64,000 nt of DNA from Pseudoalteromonas phenolica (lineage in GTDB: Bacteria; Pseudomonadota; Gammaproteobacteria; Enterobacterales; Alteromonadaceae): contig NZ_PPSW01000003.1 in the NCBI RefSeq assembly GCF_005876835.1, forward strand, positions 1 to 64,000, in the 5' to 3' direction. A program made the translations under genes and the position numbers. Numbering within the stretch: the first letter of the stretch is position 1; each line of letters opens with the position of its first letter. Below, in pieces: positions 57,431-64,000 of the stretch. The notes under the pieces are model-generated. The model had not been told where the DNA came from and ran no database searches. It saw only the letters and a program-made list of their open reading frames with translations.

Positions 57431-57463
57431 AAAAAAGGCCCTTTTTGTTATTCAATTAGGGCC
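57431..57463 (-). terminator. cstA terminator overlapping the M17 gene ribosome-binding site
   Basis: On the minus strand GGCCCT and AGGGCC pair around a 15-nt loop and are followed by six T residues. The ATG of the M17 peptidase gene comes directly after. The AGGG of the 3' arm is also the only Shine-Dalgarno candidate for that gene, 8 nt from ATG 57430. The hairpin could therefore both end cstA transcripts and hide the ribosome-binding site in readthrough RNA. Confidence 0.7.
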
Positions 57464-57503
57464 AATTATCGGTTATTTACTTTACTATTTCTAGCAATTG
57501 AGA

Positions 57504-59195
57504 TTAATTCGCAGTTTCGCCTTCATCGCTGCTTTTATTCCGCTTGTGTTTGCCTATTACCGACCAAGCTTCAAGCATCACCAAGACACTGACTACTAAA
57601 ACAATTAAGTCTAAGACCACCAACAACCAGTTGCCTTTCTCGTAGTATTCTACCAGCTTAATTAAGCCCGCGAAGAAAGCCATCAAGATCACAAATACCA
57701 TAGGAATAAGCGTATATTTAGCCGGTCGACCTAGTTTGATTAAGTACACAGACAGTACGAGTAAAGTTAGACTTGCTAAGATTTGGTTGGTTGAGCCAAA
57801 TAGCGGCCATAGCACCATGCCACCCGTACCCGATGCACCACCGGCACCGAATGCAAGCAGTAAACAGCACGCAACAGCAACAAAGGTTGTGACTAAGCCA
57901 TTCTTAAGCACACCAATGTTATAAATATCGCCCCACTCTTGGATGATATATCGCTGTAAGCGCACGCCAGAGTCCATAGTCGTACCGGCAAATAGCACTA
58001 CCATTACTGCCAGTAAGGTCGCTGCAATTTCAGCAGAGAAGCCCCACCCTTCACTGATAAGGTTTGATCCACCCGTAATAAAGGCGCTCACACTTCCCGC
58101 CCCCAAATGGCTATAAATTTCGTGCCACTCTTCTGGTGACACCGCTAACATAACACCGCTTACGGCAACTAATGTGATCAGTGCTAAACAGCCTTCACCT
58201 ACCGCACCCAAGTAACCAACAAAACGGCCATCTGTTTCTTTATCAAGCTGTTTAGAACTCGTACCAGACGACACAATGCCATGGAAGCCTGATACCGCTC
58301 CACACGCGATGGTGACAAACAACAGCGGAATAATACTCGGCGTATCGATGGCGGTTTGTGTATTGAATGCAGGTGCGGTGATATCTGGCATCACCACAAA
58401 TACGGCGCCATAAAGTAACACTAAACCCACTAACAACTGCATGCCATTAATAAAGTCACGAGGCTGTAATAACATCCAAACAGGTAACAGTGATGCAACT
58501 GCCGCATAGATGAATAAAATCACTATCCAGTTCGCTTTGTCAGTTAAGCCAAACATTTCTGTTGGTAATGACACCGGCATTTCTGCCCCCATGAAAATCG
58601 TTGCATAAAGTACTGCAACACCAATCACGCACAGTGGAATAAGCGGGATCTGACGCTTTAATAACTGGCCGATAATGAGTGCGACAACTATAGCCGCCCA
58701 AGCAGGCACGACTGCACTCGGGTTTGCCACTAATGAGTTGGCGATAACCACACCAAATACCGCGTTAACCATAAGCAGCAACAAGAACACCACAATCATG
58801 AACAACACGCGTGTACGTTTACCTATCACGCTTTCAGATAGTGCGCCCATTGACTTACCTTTATGGCGTGTACTTGCCCAAAGTGCGCCCATGTCATGCA
58901 CACCCGCAAAGAAAATAGTACCAAATACCACCCAAAGAACAGCAGGCACCCACCCCCAATATACTGCAATCGCAGGCCCAACAATCGGGGCGGCCCCTGC
59001 CACAGAGGTAAAGTGATGCCCCCAAAGTACCAGTTTATTGGTTGGCACATAATCAACCCCATCGTTAAGCTCGTGGGCTGGGGTAACAAAGTTATCGTCC
59101 ATTTTAAAAATCTTCGTGGCGATGAACTTAGAATAGACAAACCAGCCAAATAGCATGCCGGCAATACCAAATAATACAATCAAAATAGACTGCAT
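57504..59195 (-). CDS. cstA: Carbon starvation protein CstA family (peptide/pyruvate transporter)
   Basis: The 563-aa inner-membrane protein has some 14-16 hydrophobic helices and the CstA pattern: LVLWGHHFTSVAGAAPIVGP, AVYWGWVPAVLWVVFGTIFF, GVHDMGALWASTRHKGKSMG, FHGIVSSGTSSKQLD and FAGTTMDSGVRLQRYI. E. coli CstA and its relative BtsT take up peptides and pyruvate, respectively. The length fits the shorter CstA group (550-600 aa). AGGAGT lies before ATG 59195. A foldback repeat lies 27 bp upstream of it. In E. coli cstA is CRP-activated. I see no clear CRP site here, and the repeat may have displaced it. Confidence 0.92.
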   Translation of the reverse strand: MQSILIVLFGIAGMLFGWFVYSKFIATKIFKMDDNFVTPAHELNDGVDYVPTNKLVLWGHHFTSVAGAAPIVGPAIAVYWGWVPAVLWVVFGTIFFAGVHDMGALWASTRHKGKSMGALSESVIGKRTRVLFMIVVFLLLLMVNAVFGVVIANSLVANPSAVVPAWAAIVVALIIGQLLKRQIPLIPLCVIGVAVLYATIFMGAEMPVSLPTEMFGLTDKANWIVILFIYAAVASLLPVWMLLQPRDFINGMQLLVGLVLLYGAVFVVMPDITAPAFNTQTAIDTPSIIPLLFVTIACGAVSGFHGIVSSGTSSKQLDKETDGRFVGYLGAVGEGCLALITLVAVSGVMLAVSPEEWHEIYSHLGAGSVSAFITGGSNLISEGWGFSAEIAATLLAVMVVLFAGTTMDSGVRLQRYIIQEWGDIYNIGVLKNGLVTTFVAVACCLLLAFGAGGASGTGGMVLWPLFGSTNQILASLTLLVLSVYLIKLGRPAKYTLIPMVFVILMAFFAGLIKLVEYYEKGNWLLVVLDLIVLVVSVLVMLEAWSVIGKHKRNKSSDEGETAN

Positions 59196-59222
59196 CAGAT
59201 ACTCCTTTTCTCAGTTATTATG

Positions 59223-59434
59223 AATACCAATCTTCAATAATACTTAATCATTTTTAGGGATTAAAACTGACGCTAGCTACGTTAAAAATTTCTTATTTAG
59301 AACAACTAAATCGCAAAATTTTCGCCTTGCCTACATGGATGTAGGTACCTCAGCGGTAGCAGGACGCGTCAGCGGTGCTATCGACCAGTTTTTCTTGCCT
59401 AGAAATAGCTTACTTAATTAAGAAGACTGGTATT
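59223..59434. repeat. 212-bp foldback repeat (MITE-like)
   Basis: The left end begins AATACCAATCTTC and the complement of the right end begins AATACCAGTCTTC. The likeness continues imperfectly for about 55 bp (both contain TTTxTAGG, AAAACTG and TAGC), so the ends are terminal inverted repeats. The middle holds two short hairpins (ATTTAG/CTAAAT and CTACAT/ATGTAG) and no ORF. This is the look of a non-autonomous inverted-repeat element. No clear target duplication is seen. It lies between cstA and the Zur-controlled gene. Confidence 0.65.
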
Positions 59435-59623
59435 TTTACGCTCCTTCACCTTAACACGAAATTTACAATTTCAAATTAAGATTTTAGTCACCCCATAAGT
59501 TATAGGGTTATTGTATTTCAAACATTGAATTAATCATTCAAGGGAATAACAACTTTTACGTCAGAGTGAAATTGTTCATTACCGCTTAAAAAATCTTGTT
59601 CATTGAAGATAGATACAAATTAA
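59435..59623. other. AT-rich spacer with no gene
   Basis: This is the remainder of the 520-bp gap between cstA and the dihydroorotase gene, after the foldback repeat and before the Zur box. It has no ORF with a ribosome-binding site and no hairpin that I could support. Confidence 0.5.
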
Positions 59624-59642
59624 AATGTTACAATATAACAAA
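59624..59642 (+). promoter_or_regulatory. Zur-like box before the dihydroorotase gene
   Basis: AATGTTACAATATAACAAA contains TGTTA and TAACA arms around CAATA. It differs at one base from the core TGTTATAATATAACA expected of gammaproteobacterial Zur operators. It lies 73 bp before ATG 59716, in promoter position. The gene it precedes has altered zinc ligands, which supports the assignment. Confidence 0.7.
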
Positions 59643-59715
59643 ACCACCAAACCAAAGTATACAGAGAGCTACTCGCTTTCTTATCAACGATTATTACCAA
59701 GAAAAGTGAAAGATT

Positions 59716-61089
59716 ATGGCGATTACTATCATCACAAATGCTGTGATTATTAATGAAGGAAAAACATTCAACGGCAGCGTAGCTATTGAGCAAGACCGTT
59801 TTATTTACATTGGTAAAACCATGCCTGAATACACCGATGCACTCATTATTGATGCGAAAGGTAAGTACTTAATACCCGGTGTGATTGACGGTCAAGTTCA
59901 CTTTAGAGATCCAGGTGTAACACACAAAGCCGATATGGAAAGCGAATCAAAAGCCGCCGTAGCAGGTGGTGTTACTTCCTATATTGATATGCCAAATTCT
60001 CGTCCAAACGTATTGAACCATGAAGTTTGGCAAGCTAAAAACGCGTTAGCTGCAACCAAATCTCTGGCGAATTATGACTTTTATATGGGCCTGAATAACG
60101 ATAATGTTGACGTGCTACTAGACACAGATACCACTGGCTACTCTTGTTTATCTGACGACGGTTTGTACTTTGCAGGCCCTGGAAACTTGCTTGCTGACAG
60201 TGAAGAAACCTTAGATAAGATTTTTTCAAAGAGTAAGAACATCATTGCTATCCATGCTGAAATCGAAGGTATTATTCACAAGAACGAACAAAAGTTTAAA
60301 GCTGAATATGGCGAAGACGTACCTGTTAAATTTCACCCTATTATTCGCTCTGAAGAAGCGTGTGTTAAAGCAACCGAACGTGCAATTCGCTTAGCCACGA
60401 AACACAATGCACGTTTACACGTTTTACACCTGACCACAGCGAAAGAAGCGGCGATGTTCCGCAATGATATTCCACTTGAAGAAAAGCGCATCACAACTGA
60501 AGCCAGTGTGCATCACTTATGGTTTAACGACAGCGATTACGAAGAAAAAGGAACCTTAATTAAGTGGAACCCTGCCATCAAAACTGAGCAAGACCGTTTA
60601 GGGCTTATTGCTGCGATTAACGATGACCGCATCGATATCATTACCACTGATCATGCACCACATACTTTAGAAGAAAAACAAAATACGTACTTCAAAGCAA
60701 TGTCGGGCGGCCCATTTGTGCAGCACTCATTGGTTGTCATGATTGAGCTTCATCTACAAGGTTATCTTACTCTTGAGAAGATAGTTGAAAAGATGTGCCA
60801 TAACCCTGCACTGCTTTATGGTTTTAAAGACCGAGGCTATATTCGTCCAGGTTATAAAGCCGATTTTACACTTGTAGATATGGACTCGCCTTGGACTGTG
60901 TCTAAAGACAATATCTTATATAAATGTGGTTGGAGTCCAGTTGAAGGCCAAACTTTTAAAGCGCAAGTGAAACAAACTTATGTGAACGGCCATAAGGTAT
61001 TTGATAACGGCGAATTCGATACCAGTAAAAAAGGGGAACAACTAGAACTCCTGCCATGGGAAGAGCGCATTTACGTAAAAAGTGCTTAA
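59716..61089 (+). CDS. Dihydroorotase paralogue with altered metal site, probable Zur-regulated form
   Basis: This amidohydrolase closes carbamoyl-aspartate to dihydroorotate if it acts like its family. The 457-aa protein follows class I dihydroorotases, best those of Bacteroidetes: PGVIDGQVHFRDPGVTHKAD, AAVAGGVTSYIDMPN, the ligands H180 (IAIHAE) and H238 (VLHLTT), and D312 in TTDHAPHT. Two usual ligands are changed. The first His of HxH is Gln60, and the carboxylated Lys position, by alignment on GNLLAD, is Asp148. It is unlike the class II PyrC that gammaproteobacteria use. With the Zur box upstream, it is probably a stand-in used when zinc is scarce (compare PyrQ of Pseudomonas). Activity is not proven. 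Confidence 0.82.
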   Translation: MAITIITNAVIINEGKTFNGSVAIEQDRFIYIGKTMPEYTDALIIDAKGKYLIPGVIDGQVHFRDPGVTHKADMESESKAAVAGGVTSYIDMPNSRPNVLNHEVWQAKNALAATKSLANYDFYMGLNNDNVDVLLDTDTTGYSCLSDDGLYFAGPGNLLADSEETLDKIFSKSKNIIAIHAEIEGIIHKNEQKFKAEYGEDVPVKFHPIIRSEEACVKATERAIRLATKHNARLHVLHLTTAKEAAMFRNDIPLEEKRITTEASVHHLWFNDSDYEEKGTLIKWNPAIKTEQDRLGLIAAINDDRIDIITTDHAPHTLEEKQNTYFKAMSGGPFVQHSLVVMIELHLQGYLTLEKIVEKMCHNPALLYGFKDRGYIRPGYKADFTLVDMDSPWTVSKDNILYKCGWSPVEGQTFKAQVKQTYVNGHKVFDNGEFDTSKKGEQLELLPWEERIYVKSA

Positions 61090-61115
61090 GGTATTCGTTT
61101 CTTAAAAACCTAACT

Positions 61116-61157
61116 ATTGCCGCCAAAGCTGATATTATCCTTGGCGGCAATTTTTTT
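61116..61157 (+). terminator. Rho-independent terminator of the dihydroorotase gene
   Basis: ATTGCCGCCAA and TTGGCGGCAAT form a perfect 11-bp stem around a 14-nt loop followed by six or more T residues, 27 bp past the stop. Confidence 0.9.
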
Positions 61158-61213
61158 GCTTCACTCCACTCACCTGTTTAAACTAACCAGAGCCAAATCA
61201 CATTTAAACTAAT

Positions 61214-61648
61214 ATGAAATTTTACCTGGATGTTCACTTATTCGGCGCACTGGCCCTAACAAAAAATAAAGGGGACCCCAATAAAACAGAGTACAGAAAA
61301 TGCTTTAACAGCGGCTATTCTCTCACTCTAGAAGACAATAATCTCACTCGCCTATTTTTAAATTTTGCTGACGGCTTTCATGCTTTTAAGCCATATACTA
61401 ATGGCATTTTTTTCCGCGAACACACTTTTTATTTTGATGAAGACACAAGAGTGGAAGACATAGAAGCAATTTTCGGAAACGCAGTAGATGGCTTTAAAGA
61501 TGCCATAGAGATCAGCCGCACATTTATTGTTAGCGGTCTAGAAATAGAGTTTAGTTGGTACCATGACAACGAGGGTACAGCCTTAACCTACATGATAATT
61601 CAACACGACAACGGTTTTTATCACGGTAGCTGCCCTGCTGCTAACTAG
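61214..61648 (+). CDS. Uncharacterised small protein, 144 aa
   Basis: I do not recognise a family. The protein is acidic and rich in aromatic residues (FYFDEDTRVEDIEAIFGNAV, FSWYHDNEGTALTYMIIQHD). It has no signal peptide or membrane helix and a predicted alpha/beta make-up. There is no clear Shine-Dalgarno before ATG 61214. Its position one gene from the mobile-element junction, its size and acidity recall immunity or antitoxin-like proteins, but nothing in the sequence proves it. Its stop codon lies in a tandem duplication shared with the end of dinB. Confidence 0.6.
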   Translation: MKFYLDVHLFGALALTKNKGDPNKTEYRKCFNSGYSLTLEDNNLTRLFLNFADGFHAFKPYTNGIFFREHTFYFDEDTRVEDIEAIFGNAVDGFKDAIEISRTFIVSGLEIEFSWYHDNEGTALTYMIIQHDNGFYHGSCPAAN

Positions 61649-61668
61649 AACCTGCAGCTAACTAGAAA
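61635..61668. repeat. 17-bp tandem duplication across two convergent stop codons
   Basis: Two adjacent 17-bp copies (61635-61651 and 61652-61668) differ at two positions and each contains CTAACTAGAA. The first copy holds the TAG of the 144-aa gene and the second holds the TAG of dinB on the other strand. A local slippage event probably separated the two ends. Confidence 0.6.
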
Positions 61669-62692
61669 ATAAGTGCATTTGGTTATGGCTTGTTTCTTTA
61701 GCCGATAACCCCACCTGAATGCCAATCAATCGAACGGCTTTGTGACCTTGATGCCGTTCAAGTAAATCCGTTAATAATTGGCAAAATAAAGCACTGTCTA
61801 ACTTATCAAACTGGCATTCTTTACTAACTAGTTGAAAGTCGAAATATTTCACTTTGACTCCCAGTTTTATGATGTGTTGCTCGTCTAGATATTTACTGGC
61901 TCGAATTTTGAGCTCGGGTAATAATTGTTTGATAATACGCATTTTCAATACATCAATATCAGCAGTATCTTTTTCAAAAGTGGTTTCAACCCCCACTGAC
62001 TTACGCACTCTGTCAGTTTCAACGCGGCGCTCATCAATCCCATGACAACGACGCCATAACATATCGCCTAGTTTGCCAAACTTTTGTTTTAATAATGTTT
62101 CATCGGCATTTTTGATATCGCGACCAAACTCAAAGCCATGGGCAAGCAATTTTTGCATTGTCACCTTACCTACACCGGGGATTTTTTTAAGTGGTAGATC
62201 TTCAATAAATGCATCCACTTTATCAGGGGTGATCACAAATTGGCCGTTTGGTTTATTTTCATCGCTGGCAATTTTCGCCAAAAACTTAATCGGCGCCACC
62301 CCAGCTGAGGCAGTTAAACCCGTTTCTTTAAAGATATCATCACGAATTTGTTGAGCAATTAAAGTTGCGCTGCCTTTGCATTGGATGCAGTCCGTCACAT
62401 CAAGATAAGCTTCATCTAAAGACAAGGGTTCAATTAAATCGGTATAACGGGCAAAAATGGCTCTGATCTGCTGCGAGATTTCTTTATAGAGTGACATTCT
62501 CCCAGGCACGATGCGCAAATGCGGGCACAGCTTTTTAGCCTGATAATTCGACATAGCAGCACGTACACCATATTCACGAGCAATATAGTTCGATGTCGCC
62601 AAAACCCCACGGTTGCTATTGCCGCCAATCGCCATTGGCACTTTAGCCAACTCAGGATTGTCCCTCATCTCGACTGCTGCATAAAAGCAGTC
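61658..62692 (-). pseudogene. dinB: DNA polymerase IV, 5'-truncated
   Basis: DinB is the Y-family translesion polymerase. From residue 10 on it is complete: DCFYAAVEMRDNP, SNYIAREYGVRAAM, the catalytic SLDEAYLDVTD, the helix-hairpin-helix KKIPGVGKVTMQKLL, and a C-terminal clamp-binding end (QMHLFSS). The conserved opening (M-x-K-I-I-H-V-D-M) with the first catalytic aspartate is missing. Reading upstream gives DKCCIK and then a stop. The longest ATG frame starts at 62668 and would give a 336-aa protein without D8 or a ribosome-binding site. Homology stops inside the inverted repeat 62678-62701 next to an integrase gene, so the 5' end was probably carried away by insertion of an element. Confidence 0.8.
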
Positions 62693-62701
62693 CTTTATGC
62701 A
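62678..62701. other. Candidate attachment-site core (8-8-8 inverted repeat) at the dinB break
   Basis: TGCATAAA (62678-62685) and TTTATGCA (62694-62701) are perfect inverted arms around an 8-bp spacer AGCAGTCC. This is the shape of a tyrosine-recombinase core site. The left arm and spacer are dinB coding sequence. The right arm is where dinB homology ends. The integrase gene begins 70 bp further right. Confidence 0.6.
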
Positions 62702-62771
62702 ACACTTATCTTAACTACCATTTTTGTACGTATAGTACTAAGATAATCAATATAAAAGTTAAGAGCAATAA

Positions 62772-63980
62772 ATGAAAAAAGTTAAATATAAAAATATCAC
62801 TATTGATGGAGAGCTATTCGAAGAGTTACATGTTTTTTATGATAACGAAGGTAATTTAGTTGTCTTACCTTTACTATTTTCAATAGATTTAGCCCGCACA
62901 GGAACAGTCTTCTCTTTCAAAAAAATATCAACCAGAAGTCGGTTTAAGAACTCTGAGTTTGAAGAAAAAACTATCCTAACTCGACATGACGTGTCTAGTA
63001 ACACCGAAACTACTTACCTAGGTCACATACTAAAGTATCTAGAATATTGTGAATCAAATTCTTTACCTTATGACGAATTAGAACATTGCACGGAATTAGC
63101 AGACAATGAAGATATTAGCTTATTTCTCAATCATGAGTACCCTGATCAAATATCTACATACACAACATTAAAAGGTATGAAGTCAGCTATCACTGCCTAC
63201 TACAACTTCCTTACTTATTTAGGAATAACAAATCAACGCTCAATTAGAATAAAAAAAGAAGTAAGAAAGAAACTGCTAAATAAAGAAGCTAATAACTTTC
63301 AAATCAAATACATTAATTCAAATTCTATAAATGAGCTATTGTTTGCTTCGAAAAGCAAAGCTGACAATCTAATCATCCAATGTGGTTATAGATTAGGTTT
63401 AAGAGCTAAAGAATGTGCAGGTTTGATGCTACATGGTAAAGGCGGGCTTAATGACCTTATCAAACAGTACCGACGAGAAGAAGATGATACCTCTCGTTAC
63501 CCTGTTAGAACTGAGTATTTTGAATATCAATTGAGATCAAAATATACAAAAGGTGGCAAATCAAGGTTTTTGTACATTCCACGAAAAATGATGAGAGACA
63601 TTGAACTATACAAAGAAACAGAGCGCGCAGACATTCTTGCTTTAAGCAAGTCCCCCGAACCAGACACTTTACTTTTGAATGCTTCGAATGGTCATTTAGG
63701 TAAGGCGATATCCACAAAGCATGCAAGTACTGTATTCAGACACTTAAAACAAATAATTTCAAGCTTAAAAGAGTATCACTCGTTCCATTGCTTACGTCAT
63801 ACATTTGCAACTTTACTATACGACAAGAAAATTAAGGAAGGTAATGGTAAAAATGACGCACTAAGAGAAGTTGCGAATGCTTTAGGGCATTCACTGGATC
63901 GACATGGTAATGCATACAAAAACTCAACTCGCTATATCATCATGCGAGATTATATGAACATTGTGGAGAAAGCATCATGA
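62772..63980 (+). CDS. Tyrosine recombinase/integrase
   Basis: The 402-aa protein is a tyrosine site-specific recombinase. A SAM-like core-binding region spans about 75-160 (TTYLGHILKYLEYCESNSLP), and the catalytic domain about 180-395. It has Arg211 in GYRLGLRAKECAGL, a beta-hairpin lysine in TKGGKSRFLYIP, His339 and Arg342 in FHCLRHTFATLLY, His373 in NALGHSLD and Tyr382 nine residues later. All catalytic residues are present. AAGAG lies 6 nt before ATG 62772. The stop overlaps the ATG of another ORF (ATGA). The DNA is visibly more AT-rich than the core genes. It is the first gene of an element entering from the right, perhaps one with several recombinases. Confidence 0.9.
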   Translation: MKKVKYKNITIDGELFEELHVFYDNEGNLVVLPLLFSIDLARTGTVFSFKKISTRSRFKNSEFEEKTILTRHDVSSNTETTYLGHILKYLEYCESNSLPYDELEHCTELADNEDISLFLNHEYPDQISTYTTLKGMKSAITAYYNFLTYLGITNQRSIRIKKEVRKKLLNKEANNFQIKYINSNSINELLFASKSKADNLIIQCGYRLGLRAKECAGLMLHGKGGLNDLIKQYRREEDDTSRYPVRTEYFEYQLRSKYTKGGKSRFLYIPRKMMRDIELYKETERADILALSKSPEPDTLLLNASNGHLGKAISTKHASTVFRHLKQIISSLKEYHSFHCLRHTFATLLYDKKIKEGNGKNDALREVANALGHSLDRHGNAYKNSTRYIIMRDYMNIVEKAS

Positions 63981-64000
63981 TTGAGAATTTAGAAGAAAAT
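63977..64000 (+). CDS. Start of a coupled ORF, cut by the window edge
   Basis: ATG 63977 overlaps the TGA of the recombinase gene (ATGA) and opens a frame MIENLEEN to the end of the window. Only eight codons are visible. The four-base overlap indicates translational coupling, so the product probably works with the recombinase. No family can be named. Confidence 0.5.

Noticed and set aside
62700..62771. LexA box for dinB
   Set aside because: No CTG-N10-CAG pattern is present. GTACGTATAGTAC is a short palindrome that may serve the integrase promoter instead.

Overview
The window looks like chromosomal DNA of a marine gammaproteobacterium of the Alteromonadales, most like Pseudoalteromonas. This rests on gene orders known from that group (uvrY-uvrC-pgsA-tRNA; pheS-pheT-ihfA; dapB-carA-carB-greA; fadI-fadJ; yfcL/epmC), moderately AT-rich DNA, and many surface and periplasmic proteins (M9 collagenase, Tsx-like porin, family 3 solute-binding proteins, TonB receptor). 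It was read by eye. No database was searched, so the organism is an inference.

Layout. 1-3,650: tRNA-Gly/Cys/Leu genes with remnants, pgsA, uvrC and the GacA-type regulator uvrY, all on the minus strand. 3,800-10,620: a dicarboxylate symporter, a DUF5916 outer-membrane protein, cysK, a solute-binding protein and a Tim44-domain protein. 10,800-20,100: ihfA, pheT, pheS, hda, a DUF2066 protein, a diguanylate cyclase, a glyoxalase, an orphan protein and greA. 20,200-25,600: carB, carA and dapB, with a terminator-like hairpin in the carA leader. 25,650-33,160: an iron-regulated aerobactin-type locus (ShiF-like exporter diverging from iucA-iucB-iucD-iutA) with no iucC. 33,290-43,700: transporters, HDOD protein, collagenase, small MBOAT-like protein, yfcL, an ATP-NAD-kinase-like protein and epmC. 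43,890-47,440: fadIJ behind a FadR-like operator. 47,745-55,843: a MoxR/Bat (VWA) operon ending in an ECF sigma factor and a putative anti-sigma protein. 55,900-59,200: an M17 aminopeptidase and cstA. 59,223-64,000: a foldback repeat, a Zur-box-controlled dihydroorotase with altered metal ligands, an orphan gene, a 5'-truncated dinB and a tyrosine recombinase that starts a mobile element running off the right edge.

How it works together. Most of the window is housekeeping. Two metal-starvation responses stand out. Iron: the shared Fur/promoter region controls siderophore synthesis, export and uptake, and its position shows the obvious ATG of iucA cannot be the start. Zinc: a Zur-like palindrome precedes a dihydroorotase that has lost two of the usual metal ligands, as expected for a zinc-sparing stand-in. 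The right end is the accessory part. dinB is cut inside its catalytic motif at a perfect 8-8-8 inverted repeat next to an integrase gene whose stop overlaps the start of another ORF. This reads as the left end of an integrative element whose cargo lies outside the window.
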